Shown here piece after piece: positions 25,949-34,858 of a stretch of 38,628 nucleotides of DNA; the first letter of the stretch is position 1; each line of letters starts with the position of its first letter. The notes under the pieces are model-generated. The model was not told the DNA's origin. It saw only the letters and a program-made list of their open reading frames with translations, and searched no databases. Location: contig JAGWTW010000027.1 of assembly GCA_028868735.1 (NCBI GenBank), positions 1 through 38,628 on the forward strand, read 5' to 3'. The position numbers and the translations under genes are program-made. This stretch comes from Hyphomicrobiales bacterium (GTDB taxonomy: Bacteria > Pseudomonadota > Alphaproteobacteria > Rhizobiales > Beijerinckiaceae).

Positions 25949-26322
25949 GGTTTTCCTTATTCCGAAAATCCGAAAGCGGCGTGTCTGCTGTCGAGTTCGC
26001 GCTTGTGTCGCCGCTCCTTCTGCTGGTGCTGATGGGCGTCGCGCAGGTCTCGATGTGGGTCTGGACCAATTTCGCGCTTCAGCACGGGGCGGAAGCGGCT
26101 GCGCGCTGCGCGTCCATTACGCCGGCGACCTGCGGCACGACCGCGGCCATCCAGCAATATGCGGCCGCGCAATCCTACGGTCTCAACGTCGCCGCCAGCA
26201 GCTTCACCGTCGATACCGCCGCCGCCTGCGGCGTCTCCGTCTCGGCGAAGGTCCAGATGTTCGAATCGATCTCCTGGATGGGGACTTTCACCAGTACGGC
26301 GCTGGCCTGCTTCCCGAAGTAA
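25945..26322 (+). CDS. TadE family pseudopilin
   Basis: A 125-residue protein with the clearest TadE signature of the three: SESGVSAVEFALVSPLLLLV followed by VLMGVAQVSMWVWTNFALQH. The conserved Gly, Glu and the hydrophobic helix of type IVb pilin-like proteins are present. Cysteines at RCASITPATCG and AACGVS, and one near the C-terminus, may form disulfides. The ATG overlaps the stop of the upstream gene. The gene converges with ubiG with a 16-base gap. Assembly ATPase (tadA), platform (tadB/C) and secretin genes are absent, so it must depend on a Tad machine elsewhere. Confidence 0.85.
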   Translation: MRFSLFRKSESGVSAVEFALVSPLLLLVLMGVAQVSMWVWTNFALQHGAEAAARCASITPATCGTTAAIQQYAAAQSYGLNVAASSFTVDTAAACGVSVSAKVQMFESISWMGTFTSTALACFPK

Positions 26323-26338
26323 GCGCACGCGCCCGCAT

Positions 26339-27097
26339 TCACGCCGGCTTCTGCGCGGCCATCATGTAGTTGACCGCGCAATCGTCGGACGTGCGCCATT
26401 CGTCGAACACCGGATTGTAGACGACGCCGGTGCGATCGTAGATTTCGAGCCCGCAGGCGCGCAGATCGGCGGCGAGTTCCTGCGGCGTGACGAACTGCCG
26501 CCAGTCGTGCGTGCCCTTGTCGACCCAGCGCAGGATATATTCGGCGCCGACGATGGCGAGCGCATAGGATTTGAATGTGCGGTTGAGCGTCGCCGCGAAC
26601 ACGAAGCCGCCGGGCCGCGCCATTTTCGCCGCGGTGGCGATGAAGGCCGACCGGTCGTTGACGTGCTCGATCACCTCCATGATCAGCACGGCGTCGAACT
26701 TTTCGCCCGTCGCCGCCAGGTCCTCGGCCGTCGTCGTCCGGTAGTCGATCGAAAGGCCGCTTTCGGCCGCATGCGCGCGCGCGACGTCGATATTGACCGG
26801 CGCCGGATCGATCGAGGTCATTTTCGCGCCGAGCCTCGCCAGAGGCTCGCTGAGGATGCCGGCGCCGCAGCCGATGTCGAGAATCCTCAGGCCTTCGAGC
26901 GGCGCGTCGGACGGCGCCTCTCGCCGCATCTCTTCCAGCAGAATGTCCCTGATGTAATTCACCCGCGTCGGATTGAGCTTGTGGAGCGCGCGCATCGGGC
27001 CCCACAGGTCCCACCATTTCTGGCCGAGCGCGTTGAACCGGGCGACATCGGCCGGATCGACGCTCGCGCTCATGGGGGCCGCCTGAACCATCATCAT
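26339..27097 (-). CDS. ubiG: ubiquinone biosynthesis O-methyltransferase
   Basis: A 252-residue SAM-dependent methyltransferase that carries out the two O-methylations in ubiquinone synthesis. Visible are VDPADVARFNALGQKWWDLW and GPMRALHKLNPTRVNYI, the characteristic UbiG N-terminus, then motif I LRILDIGCGAGILSEPLA. Later come SIDPAPVNIDVARAHA, DAVLIMEVIEHV and FAATLNRTFKSYALAIVGAEY. The last motif and the length confirm UbiG against general methyltransferases. The annotated ATG is one of three consecutive ones; the third (27091) has the best spacing from GAGG, and an ATG at 27073 is also possible. It is divergent from lysC, a conserved arrangement in Hyphomicrobiales. Confidence 0.94.
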   Translation of the reverse strand: MMMVQAAPMSASVDPADVARFNALGQKWWDLWGPMRALHKLNPTRVNYIRDILLEEMRREAPSDAPLEGLRILDIGCGAGILSEPLARLGAKMTSIDPAPVNIDVARAHAAESGLSIDYRTTTAEDLAATGEKFDAVLIMEVIEHVNDRSAFIATAAKMARPGGFVFAATLNRTFKSYALAIVGAEYILRWVDKGTHDWRQFVTPQELAADLRACGLEIYDRTGVVYNPVFDEWRTSDDCAVNYMMAAQKPA

Positions 27098-27125
27098 CCT
27101 CGTTCACACTGCGACGCCTGCGCAA

Positions 27126-27153
27126 TTGACAGGCGCAAGGTCCGTCGTATCTA
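27126..27153 (+). promoter_or_regulatory. sigma-70-type promoter of lysC
   Basis: A perfect TTGACA (27126-27131) and TATCTA (27148-27153) with a 16-base spacer stand about 90 bases before the lysC ATG, in the ubiG-lysC divergent gap. The match is good and the location is as expected. Confidence 0.65.
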
Positions 27154-27246
27154 TACGCCGCCTTCGGACAGGGCGCGAGTTTTCAGGGCCGCGCCGGAGC
27201 GTCGCAAGGTCCGATACGCCTCTGCCCGAGACCCGCTGGGAGCCTC

Positions 27247-28533
27247 ATGTCCGACGTCGCCAATTCCGGTTCCCCGCTGTCAGGCGCCGCCGCCAGGCCG
27301 CGGCTGGTGATGAAGTTCGGCGGCACCTCGGTCGCCAATATCGAACGCATCCGCAACGTCGCACGTCATGTGAAGCGCGAGATCGAGGCCGGCTTCGACG
27401 TCGCCGTCGTCGTTTCGGCCATGTCCGGCAAGACGAACGAGCTCGTCGCCTGGTGCAAGGAGGCCTCGCCCCTGCACGACGCGCGGGAATACGACGCCGT
27501 CGTCGCCTCCGGCGAGCAGGTGACGTCAGGGCTTCTCGCCATCGTGCTGCAGGACATGGGCGTGCAGGCCCGCTCGTGGCAGGGCTGGCAGATCCCGATC
27601 CTGACGGACCAGGCGCACGGCTCGGCGCGCATCGAGAGCATCGACGGCTCGGAGATCGTCAAGCGCTTCTCGGAGCGCAGCGAAGTGGCGGTGGTTGCGG
27701 GCTTTCAGGGCATGCACAAGGCCACGGGCCGGATCGCGACGCTCGGCCGCGGCGGTTCGGACACGAGCGCCGTGGCGCTCGCCGCCGCCATCGGGGCGGC
27801 CCGTTGCGACATCTATACGGACGTCGACGGCGTCTACACGACCGATCCGCGCATCGTGCCCAAGGCGCGGCGGCTGGAAAAGGTCGCCTTCGAGGAAATG
27901 CTGGAAATGGCCTCGCTCGGCGCGAAGGTCCTTCAGGTCCGCTCGGTCGAGGTGGCGATGGTGCACAAGGTGCCGACCTATGTGCGCTCGTCCTTCGACG
28001 ATCCCGCACATCCCCAGTCCGGCACGCTGATCTGCGCCGAGGAGGACATTATGGAAGCCCAGGTTGTCACCGGCATCGCCTTTTCGCGCGACGAGGCGCA
28101 GATCACGCTGCGGCGCGTGGCCGACAAGCCGGGCGTGGCGGCCGCCATTTTCGTGCCGCTGGCCGACGCCAACATCAATGTCGACATGATCATCCAGGTC
28201 GTCTCCGACGATCAGGCCTCGACCGACATCACCTTCACGGTTCCGTCCGCCGACTATGACCGCGCCCGCGCGATTCTCGAAAAGGCGAGTTCGACCATCG
28301 GCTTCGCCTCCGTGACGGGCGCCACCGACGTCGTGAAGGTGTCGGCCATCGGCATCGGCATGCGCAGCCATGCCGGCGTCGCCGCGCGCGCCTTCAAGGC
28401 GCTCTCGGAAAAGGGCATCAACATCCGCGCCATCACGACCAGCGAGATCAAGTTCTCGGTCCTGATCGACGCCGCCTATACCGAGCTCGCGGTGCGCACG
28501 CTCCATTCGCTCTACGGCCTCGACAAGGCCTGA
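27247..28533 (+). CDS. lysC: aspartate kinase
   Basis: A 428-residue enzyme that phosphorylates L-aspartate, the first step toward lysine, threonine, methionine and diaminopimelate. The kinase domain begins VMKFGGTSVA (KFGGTS at 23-28) and has LGRGGSDTSAVALAAAIGA and YTDVDGVYTTDPR. Two C-terminal ACT domains (about 285-425) end in STDITFTV, FKALSEKGINIRAITTSEIK and related blocks; these bind lysine or threonine for feedback inhibition. It is monofunctional and of normal length. The ATG follows GGGAG, with a good promoter upstream. In related genomes lysC stands directly before ptsP; here a glycosyltransferase gene intervenes. Confidence 0.96.
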   Translation: MSDVANSGSPLSGAAARPRLVMKFGGTSVANIERIRNVARHVKREIEAGFDVAVVVSAMSGKTNELVAWCKEASPLHDAREYDAVVASGEQVTSGLLAIVLQDMGVQARSWQGWQIPILTDQAHGSARIESIDGSEIVKRFSERSEVAVVAGFQGMHKATGRIATLGRGGSDTSAVALAAAIGAARCDIYTDVDGVYTTDPRIVPKARRLEKVAFEEMLEMASLGAKVLQVRSVEVAMVHKVPTYVRSSFDDPAHPQSGTLICAEEDIMEAQVVTGIAFSRDEAQITLRRVADKPGVAAAIFVPLADANINVDMIIQVVSDDQASTDITFTVPSADYDRARAILEKASSTIGFASVTGATDVVKVSAIGIGMRSHAGVAARAFKALSEKGINIRAITTSEIKFSVLIDAAYTELAVRTLHSLYGLDKA

Positions 28534-28542
28534 TCTTCATCT

Positions 28543-30096
28543 TTGGGAAACCGCGCAGGGCGAGGATGGCGGCCGGCAGAAAGTCCGGCTCCATTGATCT
28601 CCACGCAGCGCATTTCATCCGACCGGGAAACCGCCTGGCGGCTCGCCGTCGCAGGACTGACCGTCCTCGGGCTCGCATTGCGCGTGGCCGCCGGCCGCGG
28701 CGAACTCTGGCTCGACGAGATCTGGTCCATCGACCTGCTGCGTCGCGCGCATAGTTTCGGCGAGATATTCTGGGGGATTTCGCACGACAATAATCATTTC
28801 CTGAATTCGGTCTGGCTCTGGATCGTCGGCCCCTACGCGCCGCCGCTGGTCCACCGGGCTGCGTCGATCGTTCTGGGCTCGGCCTGCGCCCCGCTCGCCG
28901 CATGGGCCGCGCGCCGCGACGCCGGAGAGAGATACGGCTGGGCGGCAGGTCTGCTCGCCGCCGCATTCTTCGCCCTGTGCCATCCCTTCGTGCATTTCGG
29001 CTCGGAGGCGCGCGGCTACGCCGGCATGACGGCGATGCAGCTCTGGCTCTGGATCGCCTTGTCGCGGCTCCTGGAGAAACCGGAGGACCGGCGCGTCTGG
29101 ATCGAAATCGTCGCCTCGATCGCGCTCGGATGCCTGTTCAATCTGACCATGGTCGTGGGCGCGGGCATGCTCTGCGCCGCTTACGTGCTGCGGGTCGCCT
29201 TCGCCGAAGGCCGAACGGTCGCGGTTGCGCGGGCGGTCCGCGTCGTCATGCTGGCCTTCTACGGCGTCGCGCCGGCGGGCGCCGCCGTCCTTGCGGGCGC
29301 GCTCTACACGCACATGATCGAAGGCGGCGAACGCCACGCCTTCACGCTCGGCGCGCTCGCCGACGGCCAGGCGGCCATCTATCGCGCGACGCTTGGCCTG
29401 CCGATGGGGACGCCCGCCCCGGCTGTCCTAGCCGCAGTTGCGGCGATCGCCATCGCCGCGCTGCTGGCGGTCCCCGCGCAGGCGCGGATCGCGCCGCTGG
29501 CGGCGCTGCTCGGACCGGCCGCGCTCGAATGGCTCGCGCGCGCGCCGAACCTCGAATTCGCCCGGTTCCACCTGTTCTCCGCGACCGCCTTCCTCCTGCT
29601 CGTCGCCGAGGCGCTGGCCTGCGCGCTGGCGTCGCCGCGCGCGCCCGTGCGCGCGATCGCGATCGCCGGCGTCGCCGCCGCCGCGCTCGGCGCCGGCGTG
29701 CAGAACGCCGCCCTGATCGAGATCGGCCGCGGCGACTATGCGCGCGCCGTCGACGAGATGGAGGCGGGCGGCGCAGCGCGCTACGCCTCCAACATGTCCG
29801 GAGAGACGACGACGGTCGTCAGATATCTGGCGACGCGGGACGGCAAGGCCTCGGCCTACGTCGATTATGACCGTTGCGGCGCGCCCGCGCCGGACTGGTA
29901 CGTCCATTCCGTCTATGCGCCGCGGATGATCCCGCAACCCGACGAAATCCTTGTCGGGCCCACGCAATGCCCGCTGCGGTTCGACAAGGCCGGCGAATTT
30001 CCGGCCTGGGGCCTGTCGGGCATGCAATGGACGCTCTACCGGCGGGCGGCCGGTCCCGCGCATCGGCCGTCGCCCGGTCCCACGCCCGGCGAGTGA
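28543..30096 (+). CDS. GT39-like (ArnT/PMT-type) membrane glycosyltransferase
   Basis: About 517 residues, with some ten predicted transmembrane helices and the GT39/ArnT-like signature in the first external loop: GRGELWLDEIWSIDLLRRA, where the Asp-Glu pair is usually catalytic. The conserved SHDNNHFLNSVWLW block follows. These enzymes transfer sugars from polyprenyl-phosphate donors to lipids or proteins on the outer face of the inner membrane. The acceptor is unknown. The start is uncertain: TTG at 28543 is used, 9 bases after lysC ends; another TTG at 28594 is possible and no early in-frame ATG exists. It separates lysC from ptsP, unlike the usual order. A C-terminal soluble part carries two cysteines (DRCGAPAP-type and QCPLRF). 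Confidence 0.72.
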   Translation: MGNRAGRGWRPAESPAPLISTQRISSDRETAWRLAVAGLTVLGLALRVAAGRGELWLDEIWSIDLLRRAHSFGEIFWGISHDNNHFLNSVWLWIVGPYAPPLVHRAASIVLGSACAPLAAWAARRDAGERYGWAAGLLAAAFFALCHPFVHFGSEARGYAGMTAMQLWLWIALSRLLEKPEDRRVWIEIVASIALGCLFNLTMVVGAGMLCAAYVLRVAFAEGRTVAVARAVRVVMLAFYGVAPAGAAVLAGALYTHMIEGGERHAFTLGALADGQAAIYRATLGLPMGTPAPAVLAAVAAIAIAALLAVPAQARIAPLAALLGPAALEWLARAPNLEFARFHLFSATAFLLLVAEALACALASPRAPVRAIAIAGVAAAALGAGVQNAALIEIGRGDYARAVDEMEAGGAARYASNMSGETTTVVRYLATRDGKASAYVDYDRCGAPAPDWYVHSVYAPRMIPQPDEILVGPTQCPLRFDKAGEFPAWGLSGMQWTLYRRAAGPAHRPSPGPTPGE

Positions 30097-30294
30097 AGCG
30101 CCGGCAAGGCGCGCTTCGTCAGCGGTTGCGGCCGCATTTTCCGGTTTCGATGCGCTCGGGGCGGGCGGAGGCGCATATCCGCCCGACCCTGCGCCAGCCT
30201 CGCCGCGTCGAATTTCCCGCTCGCTTGCTCACCCGGAATCGCGCGACTATACGAGCAGACGAACGGGCCTCCCGGCCGGATTGGACACGAACTG

Positions 30295-32562
30295 ATGCGC
30301 AGCGCACTCGGCGGACCTCGCCTTCTGCTGCGCCGGCTGCGCGAAGTCATGGCGGAGCCGGTGAGCCCGCAGGCGCGGCTCGACAAGATCGTCGTCCACA
30401 TCGCCGCCAACATGGTCGCCGAGGTCTGCTCGGTCTACGTCCTGCGCGGCGACGGCCGTCTCGAGCTCTACGCCACCGAGGGCCTCAACCGCGAAGCCGT
30501 CCATTTGACCACCATGCGCTCGGGCGAAGGCCTGGTCGGCCTGATCGCCAAGAGCGCCGAGCCGCTGTCGCTCGCCGACGCGCAGGCCCATCCCGCCTTC
30601 TCCTACAAGCCGGAGACGGGCGAGGAAATCTACCATTCCTTTCTCGGCGTGCCGGTTCTGCGCGGCGGCAATACGCTCGGCGTTCTCGTCGTGCAGAACC
30701 GCGCGCGGCGCATCTATACCGACGAGGAGATAGAGGCGCTCCAGACCGTCTCGATGCTGCTCGCCGAGATGATCGCCTCGGGCGAATTGCAGGCGCTCGC
30801 CGGGCCCGGCGACGAGACCGCGCTGAAGCGGCCGTTGTCCCTGCAAGGCGCCTCGCTCGCCGACGGCATCGGCCTCGGCCATGTGGTGCTGCACGAGCCG
30901 CGCGTCGTCATCAAGCAGCTCGTCGCTGAAGACACCGCATCCGAAACGCGCCGCCTCGAAGACGCGATCCAGGCGCTGCGCGACGAGATCGACGCGCTGA
31001 TCGCGCGCGGCGACCGGCTCGGCGCCGGCGAGCACAAGGATGTGCTCGAGACCGTGCGCATGTTCGCCAACGATCGCGGCTGGACGCGCCGCCTCGCCGA
31101 AGCGATCCAGACCGGCCTCACCGCGGAAGCCGCGGTCGAGCGCGTGCAGAACGACGCCCGCGCGAAACTGCAACGCCAGACCGACCCCTATCTGCGCGAG
31201 CGCCTGCACGATCTCGACGATCTCGCCAATCGCCTGCTGCACAAGCTCGCCGGCGAATCCTACGTCGTCGCGCGCGATATCCTGCCCGACAACGCGATCC
31301 TGGTCGCGCGCGCGATGGGGCCTGCCGCGCTCCTCGATTATCCGCGCGCGAAAATTCGCGGCCTCGTGCTCGAACAGGGCGGCGCCTCGAGCCATGTCGC
31401 GATCGTCGCGCGCGCCATCGGCATTCCCGCCGTCGGCGACGTGCCCAACGTCACCGATTTCGTCGAGACGGGCGACGCCATCATCGTCGACGGTTCGGCC
31501 GGCGAGGTGCAGGTGCGCCCGCAATCCGACGTCGAGGCCGCCTATGGCGAAAAGGCGCGGCTGCGCGCGCGGCGCCAGGAGCAATATCACAAGCTGCGCG
31601 ACGTCCCGGCCGTCACGAAAGACGGCGTGCAGGTGAAGCTGCACATGAACGCGGGCCTCGTGATCGACGTGCAGCACGTGAAGGAGACGGGCGCGGAATC
31701 GATCGGCCTGTTCCGCACCGAGCTGCAATTCATGCTGGCCGCGCGTTTTCCGCGCGCGAGCGAGCAGGAGCAGCTTTATCGCACCGTGCTCGAAGCCGTG
31801 CCGGACCGGCCCGTCACCTTCCGCACGCTCGACATCGGCTCCGACAAGGTCCTGCCCTACATGGACAAGGTCGAGGAGGAAAATCCCGCGCTCGGCTGGC
31901 GCGCGATCCGCATCGGCCTCGATCGTCCCGGCCTCCTGCGCCAGCAATTGCGCGCGATGCTGCGCGCGGGCGCAGGACGAGAGCTGCGGATCATGTTCCC
32001 GATGGTGGCGACCATCAGGGAATTCGAGGCGGCGCGCGACGTCGCGATGCGCGAGGTCGCCTATCTCAGGAAGCACGGCCACGGAACGCCGGAGCCGCTG
32101 CGGCTCGGCGTGATGGTGGAAGTGCCCTCGCTGCTCTGGGAATTGGGCCCGCTCTGCGCGCGCGCCGATTTTCTCTCCGTCGGCTCGAACGATCTCATCC
32201 AGTATCTGTTCGCCGCCGACCGCGACAACAAGCGCGTCGCCTCGCGCTTCGATTCGCTGTCGCCGCCGGCGCTGCGCGCGCTGCGCGCGATCGCGGAGGC
32301 GGGCCACCTCTCCGGCACGCCCGTCACGCTGTGCGGCGAGATGGGCGGCAAGCCGCTCGATGCGCTCGCGCTGGCGGCGATCGGCTACCGCTCGCTGTCG
32401 ATGTCGCCCGCCTCGATCGGCCCCGTGAAAGCCGCGATCATGGCGGTCGATCTGCAGGAATTGTCGCAATTCCTGCAACCGATGATCGACGAGGCCGACG
32501 ATCGCGCCCCGCTGCGCGAACGGCTGCGGACCTTCGTCGAACAGCGCGGCGTGCCGTTGTAG
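30295..32562 (+). CDS. ptsP: phosphoenolpyruvate-protein phosphotransferase, nitrogen-type enzyme I
   Basis: A 755-residue EI-Ntr. An N-terminal GAF domain (about 20-165; [20 protein letters not shown]) precedes the EI N-domain (about 175-300), the phospho-His swivel loop and the PEP-binding barrel. The phosphorylated His lies in [20 protein letters not shown]; barrel landmarks are [44 protein letters not shown] and [14 protein letters not shown]-Ntr phosphorylates NPr, which passes phosphate to EIIA-Ntr, a signalling chain controlling nitrogen, carbon and potassium responses, not sugar uptake. NPr and EIIA genes are not in the window. The GAF domain can sense small molecules such as glutamine in relatives. 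Confidence 0.96.
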   Translation: MRSALGGPRLLLRRLREVMAEPVSPQARLDKIVVHIAANMVAEVCSVYVLRGDGRLELYATEGLNREAVHLTTMRSGEGLVGLIAKSAEPLSLADAQAHPAFSYKPETGEEIYHSFLGVPVLRGGNTLGVLVVQNRARRIYTDEEIEALQTVSMLLAEMIASGELQALAGPGDETALKRPLSLQGASLADGIGLGHVVLHEPRVVIKQLVAEDTASETRRLEDAIQALRDEIDALIARGDRLGAGEHKDVLETVRMFANDRGWTRRLAEAIQTGLTAEAAVERVQNDARAKLQRQTDPYLRERLHDLDDLANRLLHKLAGESYVVARDILPDNAILVARAMGPAALLDYPRAKIRGLVLEQGGASSHVAIVARAIGIPAVGDVPNVTDFVETGDAIIVDGSAGEVQVRPQSDVEAAYGEKARLRARRQEQYHKLRDVPAVTKDGVQVKLHMNAGLVIDVQHVKETGAESIGLFRTELQFMLAARFPRASEQEQLYRTVLEAVPDRPVTFRTLDIGSDKVLPYMDKVEEENPALGWRAIRIGLDRPGLLRQQLRAMLRAGAGRELRIMFPMVATIREFEAARDVAMREVAYLRKHGHGTPEPLRLGVMVEVPSLLWELGPLCARADFLSVGSNDLIQYLFAADRDNKRVASRFDSLSPPALRALRAIAEAGHLSGTPVTLCGEMGGKPLDALALAAIGYRSLSMSPASIGPVKAAIMAVDLQELSQFLQPMIDEADDRAPLRERLRTFVEQRGVPL

Positions 32563-32639
32563 CTTGCGTTGCTCCGAGTTTTCCCGATACGCGCGATCCG
32601 CCGCGCGCGCCGCCGGCGACACCGCCTTTCAGAGATTTC

Positions 32640-33710
32640 ATGATCCCCAACGACAAGCTCGACATCATCCTGCGCCGGCATGACGAGATCGGCGCCAAAC
32701 TCTCGGCGGGCGCCGACGGCGCGACCTTCGTGGCGCTCTCGCGCGAACTGAGCGCGCTCGACGACGTCGCCGCCGCCATCCGCGGATTTCGCGCGCAACA
32801 GAAGGAAGTCGACGACCTCGACGCCATGCTCGCCGACGCCTCCCTCGACAAGGACATGCGCGACATGGCGGAGGCCGAGCGCGCGGAAGCCGGCGCGAAG
32901 CTCGCCGCAGCCGAGAAGGAATTGCAGATCGCGCTGCTGCCGAAGGATTCCAACGACGAGAAGAGCGCCATTCTCGAAATCCGCGCGGGCACGGGCGGCG
33001 ACGAGGCGGCCCTGTTCGCGGGCGATCTCTTCCGCATGTATTCGCATTACGCCGACAGCCGCGGCTGGAAGACCGAACTCATTTCCGCCAGCGACGGCGC
33101 GATGGGCGGCTACAAGGAAATCGTCGCCGAGATTTCCGGCCGCGGCGTTTTCGCGCGCCTCAAGTTCGAATCTGGCGTGCATCGCGTGCAGCGCGTGCCG
33201 GATACGGAGGCGCAGGGGCGCATCCATACGTCCGCCGCCACCGTCGCCGTGCTGCCGGAAGTCGAGGAGGTCGACGTCGACCTCAACGAGAGCGATCTGA
33301 AGATCGAGACGATGAAATCGGGCGGCGCCGGCGGCCAGCACGTCAACAAGACGGAATCGGCGATCCGCATGACCCATATCCCGACCGGCATCGTCGTGAT
33401 GATGCAGGAGGAGCGCTCGCAGCATCGCAACCGCTCCAAGGCGATCAATCTCATGCGCGCGCGCCTCTACGACATGCAGCAGGCCGCCCGCGACTCCGAG
33501 CGTTCGGCCGACCGCAAGGCGATGGTCGGCTCCGGCGACCGCTCCGAGCGCATCCGCACCTACAATTTTCCGCAGGGGCGCGTGACCGACCACCGCATCA
33601 ACCTCACCCTCTACAAGCTCGACAAGGTGATGGCCGGCGACCTCGACGAAATCGTCGACGCGCTGATCACGGACCATCAGGCGAAGCTGATGGCGGCGGA
33701 GGGCGTGTAG
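32640..33710 (+). CDS. prfA: peptide chain release factor 1
   Basis: A 356-residue class I release factor recognising UAA and UAG. The GGQ motif that triggers peptide release is at residues 231-233 ([17 protein letters not shown]), and its Gln is normally methylated by PrmC. The codon-recognition tripeptide PxT is P187-D188-T189 in [14 protein letters not shown]. Full length and all family blocks are present. The start is placed at ATG 32640 because upstream residues do not match the family. It follows ptsP by 77 bases, as in relatives. The prmC gene, which usually follows prfA, is not here. Confidence 0.96.
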   Translation: MIPNDKLDIILRRHDEIGAKLSAGADGATFVALSRELSALDDVAAAIRGFRAQQKEVDDLDAMLADASLDKDMRDMAEAERAEAGAKLAAAEKELQIALLPKDSNDEKSAILEIRAGTGGDEAALFAGDLFRMYSHYADSRGWKTELISASDGAMGGYKEIVAEISGRGVFARLKFESGVHRVQRVPDTEAQGRIHTSAATVAVLPEVEEVDVDLNESDLKIETMKSGGAGGQHVNKTESAIRMTHIPTGIVVMMQEERSQHRNRSKAINLMRARLYDMQQAARDSERSADRKAMVGSGDRSERIRTYNFPQGRVTDHRINLTLYKLDKVMAGDLDEIVDALITDHQAKLMAAEGV

Positions 33711-33720
33711 GCGTCGCGCC

Positions 33721-33749
33721 TTGACGCCTCCGCCCCGCTCCCGTATAGA
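33721..33749 (+). promoter_or_regulatory. sigma-70-type promoter of rpmB
   Basis: TTGACG (33721-33726) and TATAGA (33744-33749) are separated by an ideal 17-base spacer. They sit about 120 bases before the rpmB start, leaving a long leader. The leader includes a small hairpin (CCCGG AAAT CCGGG at about 33841-33853) just before the ribosome-binding site. Confidence 0.75.
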
Positions 33750-33872
33750 CCCGCATCCTTGCGGCGGCCCCTGTCGCCGCGGGCTTTCCATGCCTGTGGA
33801 TCAGCCTGCCGCGTCGCGCGTGCGAGGGAAACGCTTTTACCCCGGAAATCCGGGCGAAACCGGAGTAGACCC

Positions 33873-34166
33873 ATGTCCCGCCGCTGCGAACTGACCGGCA
33901 AGGCCGTCCAGACCGGCAATCTCGTCAGCCACTCGAACCGCAAGACGCGCACGCGTTTCCTGCCGAACCTGTGCAACGTCACCCTTCAGTCCGAAACCCT
34001 CGGCCGCCCCGTGCGCCTGCGCATCGCCGCAGCCACCCTGCGTTCGGTCGAGCATCGCGGCGGCATCGACGCCTTCCTCGCCAAGGCGAACGACGCGGAA
34101 CTGTCGCAGAACGCCCGCGCGATCAAGCGCGAGATCGCCAAGAAGCAGGCTGCGCCCGCCGCCTGA
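33873..34166 (+). CDS. rpmB: 50S ribosomal protein L28
   Basis: A 97-residue L28 protein of the large ribosomal subunit. It opens [20 protein letters not shown] and continues with [20 protein letters not shown] and [20 protein letters not shown], all typical of alphaproteobacterial L28. The ATG at 33873 follows GGAG. An upstream in-frame extension is rejected because the family N-terminus starts exactly here. It has its own promoter and terminator, so it is a single-gene unit. Confidence 0.97.
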   Translation: MSRRCELTGKAVQTGNLVSHSNRKTRTRFLPNLCNVTLQSETLGRPVRLRIAAATLRSVEHRGGIDAFLAKANDAELSQNARAIKREIAKKQAAPAA

Positions 34167-34190
34167 TCGCGCCCGCAGCCGCCCTTGACG

Positions 34191-34218
34191 AAGGCCGCCT
34201 CTGGCGGCCTTTTTGTTT
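34191..34218 (+). terminator. Rho-independent terminator after rpmB
   Basis: A perfect 9-bp stem (34191-34199 with 34203-34211) and a 3-base loop are followed by a T-rich tail (TTTTTGTTT). It lies 25 bases after the rpmB stop. Confidence 0.88.
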
Positions 34219-34255
34219 GCCGGCGGACGGTCAGCCGCCGCGGGGAGTCGTGTTC

Positions 34256-34750
34256 ATGGTCCGCCGTTCGATCGCAGCAGCCGCTATCTCGCTTTTCTTC
34301 GCCGCCGGCGGTCAGAGCCTCGCCCAGACCGCAAGCCCGGCCCCGGCGCCGGCGGGCGCGCCCGCGTCGTCGGTCGCCGCGCGCGGCGCGAAAATGATCG
34401 AGCGGCTCTGCGGCGCGCCGGTGCGGGCCGCCTCCGGCCGCTACGCCGACCGCCTCGCCGAACGGCTGTCGCTCAACGACGGCCAGAAGGCCCTGCTGAA
34501 GGCCTGGCAGGACGCCCGCCAGAAGGCGCGCGAAGACGCGCGCGCGACGCTGTGCAGCCCGAAGCCCGATCTCTCCACCTTCGCCGGCCGGCTCGACTGG
34601 CGCGGCAAGCGGCTCGCGACGCAGCTTGCGAGCTTCACGGCCGAGCGCCCGAAGCTCGAAGCCTTCTATGCGAGCCTCGACGAAAAGCAGAAGGCCGCCT
34701 GGGACGAGGCTCGCAGCCGTCGCGAGGAGCGCCGGTCGCGGCGCCGGTGA
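34256..34750 (+). CDS. periplasmic LTxxQ-like (Spy/CpxP-type) protein
   Basis: A 164-residue exported, mostly helical, highly charged protein. It has a signal peptide ([22 protein letters not shown]), a Pro/Ala-rich linker, and a helical part with [20 protein letters not shown], which resembles the LTxxQ motif region of Spy/CpxP-type proteins. A second, similar stretch is [17 protein letters not shown]. Two Cys (RLCGAP and TLCSPKP) may form a disulfide. Spy-like proteins act as periplasmic chaperones in envelope stress; that role is inferred here from the motif only. The start is ATG 34256, since the upstream in-frame sequence belongs to the rpmB region. Confidence 0.75.
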   Translation: MVRRSIAAAAISLFFAAGGQSLAQTASPAPAPAGAPASSVAARGAKMIERLCGAPVRAASGRYADRLAERLSLNDGQKALLKAWQDARQKAREDARATLCSPKPDLSTFAGRLDWRGKRLATQLASFTAERPKLEAFYASLDEKQKAAWDEARSRREERRSRRR

Positions 34751-34858
34751 CGCGAACGCCGGCGCACGCATAGATGCCTTGAAGCGGACCGCCTTCCGGC
34801 CGTCGGGCGGATTGGATAAGCTTGCGCCATTCAATCCAGACCTGAACGGAAACGCCTG

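Noticed and set aside
30097..30294. Possible small RNA or gene in the gap before ptsP
   Set aside because: Some GC-rich inverted segments are visible, but there is no promoter-terminator pair or conserved reading frame to support a feature.
30247..32622. A 791-codon open frame antisense to ptsP
   Set aside because: It mirrors the ptsP reading frame and its protein is compositionally biased without family motifs; ptsP has all of its motifs.
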